Of a stretch of 64,000 bases of DNA, positions 40,725-47,437 are shown in pieces; positions within the stretch are counted from its first letter, which is position 1; each line of letters starts with the position of its first letter. The notes under the pieces are model-generated. The model saw only the letters and a program-made list of their open reading frames with translations, made no database searches and was not told the origin of the DNA. Both the position numbers and the translations under genes were made by a program. Source of the stretch: Fibrobacter sp. UWH4 (GTDB lineage Bacteria > Fibrobacterota > Fibrobacteria > Fibrobacterales > Fibrobacteraceae); NCBI RefSeq assembly GCF_900142475.1, contig NZ_FRAY01000003.1, forward strand, positions 310,001 to 374,000, read 5' to 3'.

Positions 40725-41957
40725 ATGACTAATTACAAACTCTGGCAACGCTACGGCATCGAGATGGAATACATGATCGTGGATCGTGATTCCTTGAATG
40801 TTCTCCCCCGCGCAGATGTTCCGCTTGGAAAAGACAAGAACGGCGAGCAGCTTTCGGACGTGGAACACGGACCGATTGGGCTTTCGAACGAACTGGTGAG
40901 CCATGTGCTAGAATTCAAGTGCGCAGAACCGGTTGATAGTCTGAAGCACTTGGGCAAGACATTCCACCACGAAATCCTGAAAGCGAACGAATCGCTCAAA
41001 AGCATTAACGCGATGCTCTTGCCCACGGCGGCCCACCCCTTTATGGACCCCGCCGAGATGAAACTCTGGCCCTACGATTGCCTGGACATCTACGAGACTT
41101 ACGACCGCATCTTTAACTGCAAGGGTCACGGCTGGGCGAACCTGCAATCCACCCATATCAACCTTTCCTTCAACGGTGACGAGGAATTCGGCAAATTGCA
41201 CGGAGCTGTTCGAGCCCTGTTGCCACTGATTCCTGCCATCGCCGCCTCCAGCCCGTTTTTGGACAGCAAGTACTGCGGATTCCTGGATGGACGAATCGAA
41301 ACTTACCGACACAACCAGGAGAAAATCCCGAGCATTACAGGCAAGGTGATTCCCGAAGCAGTCTTTACCTACAAGGATTACGAAGAGCAAATTTTCAACC
41401 GCGTGAAGGCAGATATTGCGCCCTACGATCAGGAACATTTGCTGAATCATTTCTTCTTGAATAGCCGCGGAGCCATCGCCCGATTTGACCGCGGCGCCGT
41501 AGAAATCCGTCTGGTTGACATTCAGGAATGCCCCGATGCCGACATTGCCATTGCCGAATGGGAAGTCGCCGTACTCAAGGGTCTTGCGGAAGGCGCTTTC
41601 GCCAGCGAAAAAGAAATTCGCGCGCTCGATACCGACGCACTCGCCAAGATTCTACTCGCAACGACAAAATCCGCCGAAAAGACTGTGATTGCCGACCGCG
41701 ATTTCTTGAATATTTGGAAGGTTGACGCAAGCGAAATCACCGCCGGTGAGCTTATTCAAAAAATCACGGACCGTGTCAAAGCCAAAATCAGCGCCCATTC
41801 GCAGGCCTTGCTTGCCGAAATGTTCAAGCGCGGAACGCTAGCCAGCGCCCTCGTGAAAGCCGTTGGTGCAGACCCCGATCGAGATGACTTTGTATACGAA
41901 TACGGAAAACTCGCCCACTGCCTCGCGGAAAATAAACTGTACAGCACAGAGGGATAG
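40725..41957 (+). CDS. GCS2-family glutamate-cysteine ligase-like amidoligase
   Basis: 410 residues. The N-terminus GIEMEYMIVDRDSLNV, then HVLEFKC and TAAHPFMDP, STHINLSFNGDEEF, and FNRVKADI segments match the carboxylate-amine ligase GCS2 fold (glutamine-synthetase-like). These enzymes activate a glutamate-type carboxylate with ATP and join it to an amine. The true substrate is unknown and need not be cysteine. It lies 109 bp after the ATP-grasp gene, the gap being a degenerate CACTAACCAC repeat. Confidence 0.85.
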   Translation: MTNYKLWQRYGIEMEYMIVDRDSLNVLPRADVPLGKDKNGEQLSDVEHGPIGLSNELVSHVLEFKCAEPVDSLKHLGKTFHHEILKANESLKSINAMLLPTAAHPFMDPAEMKLWPYDCLDIYETYDRIFNCKGHGWANLQSTHINLSFNGDEEFGKLHGAVRALLPLIPAIAASSPFLDSKYCGFLDGRIETYRHNQEKIPSITGKVIPEAVFTYKDYEEQIFNRVKADIAPYDQEHLLNHFFLNSRGAIARFDRGAVEIRLVDIQECPDADIAIAEWEVAVLKGLAEGAFASEKEIRALDTDALAKILLATTKSAEKTVIADRDFLNIWKVDASEITAGELIQKITDRVKAKISAHSQALLAEMFKRGTLASALVKAVGADPDRDDFVYEYGKLAHCLAENKLYSTEG

Positions 41958-42063
41958 TGTGGAATGTGGAGTGTGAGGTGTGGAATGCAATTAAATGTCA
42001 TCCTGGAGCGACTGAAAGGAGTGACGGGATCCATACAGTTCAATAAACATTTATATTTCCTTT

Positions 42064-42744
42064 ATGAATAAAAGAAGCGACTCCATCTTAATCCTCACTT
42101 GCGAGCATGCCAGCAACCGCCTGCCCGCGGCGTTCAAGAAGGCCGTTCCTGCCGAGGTTCTAAAGACCCACCGGGCCTACGATATCGGGGCAGTTCAGGT
42201 TTTCCGCAAGCTGGTACGCTTCGCCAAGCCGGAATTTAGCTGCGAAGGAAAGTTCTCGCGTCTGTTTGTAGACCTGAACCGCACCATCACCAACAAGAGC
42301 GCCTTCAGCGATTACTTGCGGGAGCTCGAAACACGCACCCCAGCAACCGCCGCAAAAATAAAAGAGTCCGCCACAAACTACTGGACTGAATACCGCGCCG
42401 CCATCGAAAAGTTTGTCGCTAAAAACATAGGGTCGCTTCGACAGGCTCAGCGACCTGAAGCGGCCATTGTCCACCTGGGCATCCACAGCTTTACGCCGGT
42501 ACTGAACGGCAAAGTCCGCAACGCCGACATCGGAATCCTCTACGACCCCGCACGCCCACAAGAACGCGCCTATGCGAATGTCATCAAGGCCGAAATCAAG
42601 CGGCTCTACCCCGCCATGAAGGTCCGCTTCAACTACCCGTACAAAGGCTCTTCCGACGGGCTCACCACCACGCTCCGCAAGAAGTTCGGCCCGCGCTACG
42701 TGGGGATCGAGATTGAGATCAATCAGAAATTTTTTCAGCGGTGA
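42064..42744 (+). CDS. N-formylglutamate amidohydrolase family enzyme
   Basis: 226 residues: LTCEHASNRLP near the start, RAYDIGA, SRLFVDLNR and a late VHLGIHSFTP (zinc/catalytic His region), with YPYKGSSDGLTT near the end. The family removes N-formyl or other acyl groups from glutamate. As the last gene of the amidoligase cluster it may deacylate a precursor or trim the product. Two REP-like and degenerate repeats separate it from the GCS2 gene. Confidence 0.86.
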   Translation: MNKRSDSILILTCEHASNRLPAAFKKAVPAEVLKTHRAYDIGAVQVFRKLVRFAKPEFSCEGKFSRLFVDLNRTITNKSAFSDYLRELETRTPATAAKIKESATNYWTEYRAAIEKFVAKNIGSLRQAQRPEAAIVHLGIHSFTPVLNGKVRNADIGILYDPARPQERAYANVIKAEIKRLYPAMKVRFNYPYKGSSDGLTTTLRKKFGPRYVGIEIEINQKFFQR

Positions 42745-42808
42745 GGTTCGAGCTATGAGGTCGGCGCAAAGCGCCTTTGAGCTCGTTTCACTTTGAGTTT
42801 TCCAAACA

Positions 42809-42840
42809 AAAGAGCTCTAGGATTAATCCTAGAACTCTTT
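42809..42840 (-). terminator. Terminator between convergent amidohydrolase and ddh genes
   Basis: A long stem containing TCTAGGAT/ATCCTAGA extended by AAAGAG/CTCTTT, with TTTTGTTT after it on the minus strand. Confidence 0.75.
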
Positions 42841-42912
42841 CACTTAAGGTCTGCCAAAGGCTGACGTGCTCACACCTCAAAGGCTCCCTTCGGGGAGCCG
42901 TGCTCATACCTA

Positions 42913-43896
42913 CTACAAGCAGTGTGCGCGCAAATCTTCGTCGCTCAGAGTGCTGAGGTATGCAGGCGGCACATCGAGAACGGTCTTGCAACCGGTCTGG
43001 CCGTTAGCCTTCATGCGAAGCGCTGCGCGGGCGTAAGCCACGAGAACGCTCGTCGTGAATTCCGGGTTGGAATCGAGCTTCAGGCTGTATTCAATCACGT
43101 GGGTGTGTTCCAAGTTCATGCCAGTCTTGCCGGTACGGATCACGAAACCGCCGTGAGCGAGCCCGCTGTGGTTCTTGTTGAATTCTTCTTCGCTGATGAA
43201 GTTCACTGTGGTGTCGTATTCGTCGAAGTAGTTCGGCATCGTCTTGATGGCGTTCTCGATGTAGGACTTGTCGGCACCTTCTTCGGCCACGACGTACACC
43301 AGGCGAGTGTGCTTCTGGCGCGTGGTGAGTTCCGGCATGGAACCGCTACGCACGGCTTCGAGAGCCGCTTCTACCGGGCAGGTGTACTGCTTCGCGTTCT
43401 TCACGCCCTTAATGCGGCGGACAGCGTCACTGTGGCCCTGGGAAACGCCCTTGCCCCAGAACGTGTAGTCCTTGCCTTCCGGAAGGATGGACTGGGCATA
43501 AACACGGTTCAGGCTGAACATGCCCGGGTCCCAACCCACAGAAATCATCGCGATCTTGCCGGCAGACTTAGCGGCAGCGTCGACGGCGGCGAAATGCTGC
43601 GGAATCTTGGCGTGCGTGTCGAAGGAATCGATCACGTTGAACATGGCGGCGTACTTCGGGGTGAGCACCGGCAGGTCGGTCGCGGAGCCGCCACAAATGA
43701 TGAGCAGGTCCACCTTATCCTTCCAAGCTTCCATTTCAGAGACGTTCAGCACCGGTACGCCCGCTGTCTGGATCTTGACCGTAGCGGGGTCACGACGCGT
43801 GAAAACGGCGACCAGTTCCATATCCGGAGCCTGCTTCACAGCGCATTCCACACCGCGACCCAGGTTACCGTAACCGAGAATAGCAATCTTTGCCAT
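42913..43896 (-). CDS. ddh: meso-Diaminopimelate D-dehydrogenase
   Basis: 327 residues: a Rossmann NADP site AILGYGNLGRGVE at the start, FTRRDP, ICGGSATDLP, SFDTHAKIP, and the characteristic SVGWDPGMFSLNR near residue 120, then GKGVSQGHSDAVRRIKGV. This is the single-step route from tetrahydrodipicolinate to meso-DAP, used for lysine and peptidoglycan. The length matches characterised enzymes. It stands alone with an AT-rich upstream region. Confidence 0.94.
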   Translation of the reverse strand: MAKIAILGYGNLGRGVECAVKQAPDMELVAVFTRRDPATVKIQTAGVPVLNVSEMEAWKDKVDLLIICGGSATDLPVLTPKYAAMFNVIDSFDTHAKIPQHFAAVDAAAKSAGKIAMISVGWDPGMFSLNRVYAQSILPEGKDYTFWGKGVSQGHSDAVRRIKGVKNAKQYTCPVEAALEAVRSGSMPELTTRQKHTRLVYVVAEEGADKSYIENAIKTMPNYFDEYDTTVNFISEEEFNKNHSGLAHGGFVIRTGKTGMNLEHTHVIEYSLKLDSNPEFTTSVLVAYARAALRMKANGQTGCKTVLDVPPAYLSTLSDEDLRAHCL

Positions 43897-43994
43897 AACA
43901 ATATCCTTGTTAAAAATTTTTGCGTAGAAAATATAAAAAAAGTGGTCAGTAAACAGTGGTTAGTGGTTAGGGATGAGAGAGAAATTCATGTAAA

Positions 43995-44669
43995 TTACAG
44001 TTCCCAATCTTCTTTTTTTATACAGCGAAGAGAGTAATAACCATTGGATGTGGATATCGTATTTTTTTCATCCTTGCCATTAAGATCAATATCGAACAAC
44101 TTCATACTTCCATACAAATCGTATGTTGAAGTAATCCATTGTCTATATCTTCCCAAATCGTGAAAAATGTACCCTATGGGCTCGCCTGTACTTGGTTTTT
44201 CTTTAACATAAGCCATTCCGCCAAATAAAGAAACATCCATGCATTCACTATTCATAAAATGCTTCAGACCATCCATTCTGTCTACAACTTCATTCCATTC
44301 TGCCAAGCGTGGAACGCGCCATCCATGGGGACAAATGGAATCAATAATATCTGGATTAAACGTCCCATAGTTTTTTTGCTTGGTGTTCATATACTGTACA
44401 GAATACAGTCTTCCATAGATGTCGCAATTGCTTTGCTGTTCATCGTAGCAAGTGCTAGTTTCCGCTGGGTAATTCAGGTTTTGGTCCATCCACACTCTAT
44501 CGTCAATGGTGATGTATTTATACACTTGACCATCTCGAACATCTTGGAATGTTCCACGCCCGCTTTCCGGGCATACTTCAGATGCATCGAAACAGGAGGA
44601 GGTGTCTGTGCAAGCGGTCATTAATTCCAGGCCCGCAAGCAACACAAGTAAGAAATTGTTTATTTTCAT
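43995..44669 (-). CDS. FISUC major paralogous domain lipoprotein
   Basis: 224 residues with lipobox LMTAC (Cys near residue 20). The TIGR02145-type domain is complete: FQDVRDGQVYKYITIDDRVW, MDQNLNYPAE, CYDEQQSNCDIYGRLYS, ICPHGWRVPRLAEW, and a late GYYSLRCIKKED end. It lacks the Ser-rich linker of the broken copy at 17164-18342. It is AT-rich. Its ATG lies 15 bp after the dUTPase-like fragment, with remnants of another FISUC gene further upstream. Surface location is inferred and the function is unknown. Confidence 0.85.
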   Translation of the reverse strand: MKINNFLLVLLAGLELMTACTDTSSCFDASEVCPESGRGTFQDVRDGQVYKYITIDDRVWMDQNLNYPAETSTCYDEQQSNCDIYGRLYSVQYMNTKQKNYGTFNPDIIDSICPHGWRVPRLAEWNEVVDRMDGLKHFMNSECMDVSLFGGMAYVKEKPSTGEPIGYIFHDLGRYRQWITSTYDLYGSMKLFDIDLNGKDEKNTISTSNGYYSLRCIKKEDWEL

Positions 44670-44683
44670 TTATCAAATTCCCG

Positions 44684-44800
44684 TTAAGCCGGACAAGCCG
44701 CGGTCTCCGCCACTGCAAGGTCTATCCAGTCGGACTTGCCGCCGACGTAAGTGAGGCGCTGAATGGAATCGTCGAGGTACTGAATTTTAATCGTCTTCAT
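44684..44800 (-). pseudogene. dUTPase-like N-terminal fragment (38 codons)
   Basis: A short frame encodes MKTIKIQYLDDSIQRL followed by a GGKSDWIDLAVAET segment, which resembles the first strand region of phage-type or bacterial dUTPases (IKYL-DD...GDWIDLRAAE). It stops after AACPA, where the rest of the ~145-residue enzyme should follow. A TAAATTTG promoter-like element (minus, about 44810-44817) is only a few bases upstream of the ATG. Either a decayed gene cut by the neighbouring FISUC gene or a real micropeptide. Confidence 0.5.
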
Positions 44801-44823
44801 GGTCGTGAAGCAAATTTAAAAAA

Positions 44824-44862
44824 CTTAGTCTTCTACGCAACGGATTGAGATCTTATAATATA
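44824..44862 (-). pseudogene. 3'-end remnant of a FISUC-domain gene
   Basis: Immediately after the HD-GYP stop, 12 codons read LIYYKISIRCVED and then TAA. ISIRCVED is the terminal motif of FISUC paralogous domains (compare SVRCVMVE and SLRCIKKED in this window). Nothing else of the gene remains. Confidence 0.5.
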
Positions 44863-45759
44863 TTAGTACTTCACCTGATCCGGAATGCAAGCCACCAATT
44901 TTTCTTTGGGAATTTCCAAGAAATACTTCACCAGTTCTGCGTCAAGTTGCGTGCCGGCGACATCCTTGATAATCTGAATAGCATCTTCGTGAGTCTTGGG
45001 AGCTTTATAGGAGCGACGCATTGTAATGGCGGAATACGTGTCTGCGATGGAGATAATTCTTGCCGCAAGCGGAATTTGGTCCCCCGGTTGACTGTAATAG
45101 CCATGCCCGTCAATTCGTTCATGGCGATACTTTATCCAATCGGTAATATGTTTAAACGTCTGGAGCGGCTCCAGAATTTTCACACCAACTTTAGGATGGC
45201 GCTTCATGACCGTCCATTCTTCGGGGTCCAATTTTGCAGGCTTGTTGAGGATGGCTTCAGGAACGCCGAGCTTGCCGACATCGTGCATAAGTGCCGCGTA
45301 TTCCAGGCTTACCGGATTAATGCCCCGTTTTAGGTGAGGCGGTAAGTAATTATAAAAAAGCATCGTAATGCGCTGCACATGGCGACTGTGTCCGTTCAGG
45401 TTCGGATCGCGCGCATCGACGACGCCAACCAAGACTTCTGCAATATCGATGCTTCTGGATTTGGCTGTTTCAAGCAGATTGAACATCAGAGTAAGAACGA
45501 TGGCGACAAAAACGCTTCCTCCTAAGAGAATCAGCGCCATCATGATATCGGGCTCCCCTACAAAGGCACAAAAGAGATAGCCGAACAGGAAAAAGACCAG
45601 CAAAACGCCTGCAATCGTTTTCCAGACGCGGTCGCGAACGCTTCCTGCAGAAAGAACATCGTGCGTATTCTTGATAAACAGAAAATACCTGATGATGTTT
45701 ACCACCATCAGAATCGAGCCTAGTATAATTGGCACCGTAATGTACAGGTCCAAATGCAT
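44863..45759 (-). CDS. Membrane-bound HD-GYP domain phosphodiesterase
   Basis: 298 residues: three hydrophobic segments (about 7-27, 48-68, 73-95), then an HD-GYP domain. Motifs: GHSRHVQRIT, MHDVGKLGVPEAIL near 155-165, MKRHPKVGVKIL, YRHERIDGHGYY near 208, and ARIISIADTYSAIT near 230. The GYP triad reads DGHGYY, so cyclic-di-GMP hydrolysis is plausible. It could counter the two GGDEF proteins at 29-32 kb. The first ~95 residues carry no recognised sensor. Confidence 0.87.
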   Translation of the reverse strand: MHLDLYITVPIILGSILMVVNIIRYFLFIKNTHDVLSAGSVRDRVWKTIAGVLLVFFLFGYLFCAFVGEPDIMMALILLGGSVFVAIVLTLMFNLLETAKSRSIDIAEVLVGVVDARDPNLNGHSRHVQRITMLFYNYLPPHLKRGINPVSLEYAALMHDVGKLGVPEAILNKPAKLDPEEWTVMKRHPKVGVKILEPLQTFKHITDWIKYRHERIDGHGYYSQPGDQIPLAARIISIADTYSAITMRRSYKAPKTHEDAIQIIKDVAGTQLDAELVKYFLEIPKEKLVACIPDQVKY

Positions 45760-45869
45760 TTCAAGTTAGAAAATAGAACATTTTTATTAAAAACGCATCG
45801 TTTTTCCTATTCCAATATAGAATATCCCATAAAGTGTTTTATTGTGAAACGTTTTTTTGCAATTTTATT

Positions 45870-45885
45870 CTGGCACGGATTTTGC
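45870..45885 (+). promoter_or_regulatory. Sigma-54-type -24/-12 motif upstream of grpE
   Basis: CTGGCACGGATTTTGC followed by T fits the CTGGCACGrNNNTTGCW consensus at every fixed position, with correct GG-GC spacing. It overlaps a housekeeping-type TATCTTTG element at 45886-45893. Transcription from either would give a ~55-nt leader for grpE. No CIRCE element was found. Confidence 0.35.
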
Positions 45886-45949
45886 TATCTTTGAAAATGG
45901 AAATTGTAAAACTTAAGCCTCATAGGCATTTTTATAGGAAAATAACGAA

Positions 45950-46630
45950 ATGGCAGAAGATTTGAACCAGCAGGAACCGACCGCAGAAGAAAAGGCAAAA
46001 TTCGAAGCAGACGTGCTCAAGGCCGCCGAAGACGCGATGAAATTAGACGAGAATCTAGAGACGGAAGACGAAAGTGGATCTGACGAAAAGTCTTCTGACA
46101 ATTCCGCGGACGCACCTGCCGACGCTTCTGCAGAACAGCCCACAGAATCCGCTGCCGATGCTTCGGCGAGCTCTGCAACCGAGACTGCAGCACTCAAGGC
46201 TGCCCTGGCCGATGCGAACGACCGCAATTTGCGCCTGATGGCCGAATTTGACAATTTCCGCCGCCGTAGCGCCAAAGAGCAGCTCGACATCATCGAAACA
46301 GCGAATGGCAAGCTTCTTGAAAAGCTCTCCGAAGTTCAGGATAATTTCGAACGCGCATTCGCGAGCGAAAACAAGGCCAAGGACTTGGAAGCATTCGAAA
46401 AAGGCATGCAGATGATCTATAACCAGTTCGCCAAGATTCTTTCGGATGCTGGTCTCGAACAGATTGATCCGACGGGTGCTGAATTCGACCCGAATATGCA
46501 TGAAGCCCTGATGCAGCAACCCTCCGAAACGATTCCTGAAGGTCACGTGGTCACCGTGTTCCAAAAGGGCTACAAACTCAAGAATAAAATTCTGAAAACG
46601 GCCAAGGTGATTGTTTCGTCCGGCAAGTAA
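45950..46630 (+). CDS. grpE: Nucleotide exchange factor GrpE
   Basis: 226 residues. The N-terminal ~80 residues are an acidic, Ala/Ser/Asp-rich tail. The GrpE core has the long paired helix (LKAALADANDRNLRLMAEFDNFRRR), KLLEKLSEVQDNFERAF, and the C-terminal beta domain (DPNMHEALMQQPSETIPEGHVVTVFQKGYKL). It releases ADP from DnaK. No dnaK or dnaJ follows here, which is unusual for the gene order, and thiE is convergent downstream. Confidence 0.95.
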   Translation: MAEDLNQQEPTAEEKAKFEADVLKAAEDAMKLDENLETEDESGSDEKSSDNSADAPADASAEQPTESAADASASSATETAALKAALADANDRNLRLMAEFDNFRRRSAKEQLDIIETANGKLLEKLSEVQDNFERAFASENKAKDLEAFEKGMQMIYNQFAKILSDAGLEQIDPTGAEFDPNMHEALMQQPSETIPEGHVVTVFQKGYKLKNKILKTAKVIVSSGK

Positions 46631-46675
46631 ATTCGGGCAAAATAACCTTTTTAAAAAGCCTTTTCGGCTTGTGAG

Positions 46676-46702
46676 ATACCCATAAGGATTCCTTATGGGT
46701 TA
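46676..46702. terminator. Bidirectional terminator between grpE and thiE
   Basis: ATACCCATAAGG-ATT-CCTTATGGGTTAT palindrome. Its right arm includes the thiE stop codon (46700-46702). The plus strand continues with TATTTCAT. A second small hairpin (AAAGCC/GGCTT) lies at 46655-46670. Confidence 0.75.
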
Positions 46703-47329
46703 TTTCATATTTAGGAACGCCTGTTTCAGTTCGTGCGCGGCCGTCTCCGGGTCGGCCGCCTTCATAATCGCAGACACGGCGCAAATGCCCGCAATACCCG
46801 AGCCCTCCAGCACAAAGATATTGTCCTTGTTGAGCCCGCCAATGGCATTCACCGGAATCGGCACCGCCTTCACCACCTCTTTCAAGGTTTCTACCGGAGT
46901 AATCACCGTTTTTACATGAGTCGTGGTCGGGTAAATAGCCCCACAACCCAAGTAGTCCGCTCCCTGTTCATAAGCTTCCAAAGCCTGCGGCACCGTCTTG
47001 GCGGTCGCACCCACAATCACGCTCTCGCCCATGAGCTTGCGGACAAATTTCACCGGCATATCGCTCTGCCCCACATGAACGCCCTCGGCACCTATCGCCA
47101 AGGCCACATCCACGCGGTCATCGATAATCAAAGGAATCCCGTAACGGGATGTAATCTCGTGCGTCGCCTTAGCAAGTTCCAAGTATTCACGGGTAGACCG
47201 GTCTTTTTCGCGCAGTTGAATAATGGTTGCGCCTCCTTTGCAAGCAGCCTCCACCACAGGCAAAAAACGATCTTCCGGCACAGTCGTGCTGTCGGTAATA
47301 AAATAAAGCGTCGTATCGAGATTCTTCAT
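46700..47329 (-). CDS. thiE: Thiamine phosphate synthase
   Basis: 209 residues with family motifs: YFITD at the N-terminus, AACKGGATIIQLREKD near residue 30, LIIDDRVDVALAIGAEGVHVGQSDM near 68-92, VGATAKT, GADYLGCGAIYPT near 128 and AIGGL near 162. It joins HMP-PP and thiazole phosphate. ATG 47329 lies just 5 bp after a minus-strand TATATTTG (47335-47342), so translation is nearly leaderless and no TPP riboswitch can fit. No other thiamine gene is nearby. Confidence 0.93.
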   Translation of the reverse strand: MKNLDTTLYFITDSTTVPEDRFLPVVEAACKGGATIIQLREKDRSTREYLELAKATHEITSRYGIPLIIDDRVDVALAIGAEGVHVGQSDMPVKFVRKLMGESVIVGATAKTVPQALEAYEQGADYLGCGAIYPTTTHVKTVITPVETLKEVVKAVPIPVNAIGGLNKDNIFVLEGSGIAGICAVSAIMKAADPETAAHELKQAFLNMK

Positions 47330-47334
47330 GCGCA

Positions 47335-47342
47335 CAAATATA
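47335..47342 (-). promoter_or_regulatory. TATATTTG promoter element of thiE
   Basis: Minus-strand TATATTTG ending 5 bp before ATG 47329. It implies a leaderless or near-leaderless mRNA. Confidence 0.55.
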
Positions 47343-47385
47343 AAAATCCGCCTCGTGTGAGAGGCGGACTTTTATTTCAGATCTA

Positions 47386-47429
47386 GATCCTTCGACTTCG
47401 CAACTTCGTTGCTACGCTCAGGATGACAC
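47386..47429. repeat. REP-like element
   Basis: GATCCTTCGACTTCGC...GCTCAGGATGACA between the thiE promoter and the GH94 stop, with an AACTTCGTT internal hairpin. It belongs to the GTCATCC...GGATC family seen in other gaps. Confidence 0.6.
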
Positions 47430-47437
47430 TTTAGGAA

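Noticed and set aside
42922..44037. 371-codon plus-strand frame opposite ddh
   Set aside because: Antisense shadow; ddh motifs are complete on the minus strand.
47330..47385. TPP riboswitch before thiE
   Set aside because: The promoter element ends 5 bp from the ATG and no THI-box sequence is present.
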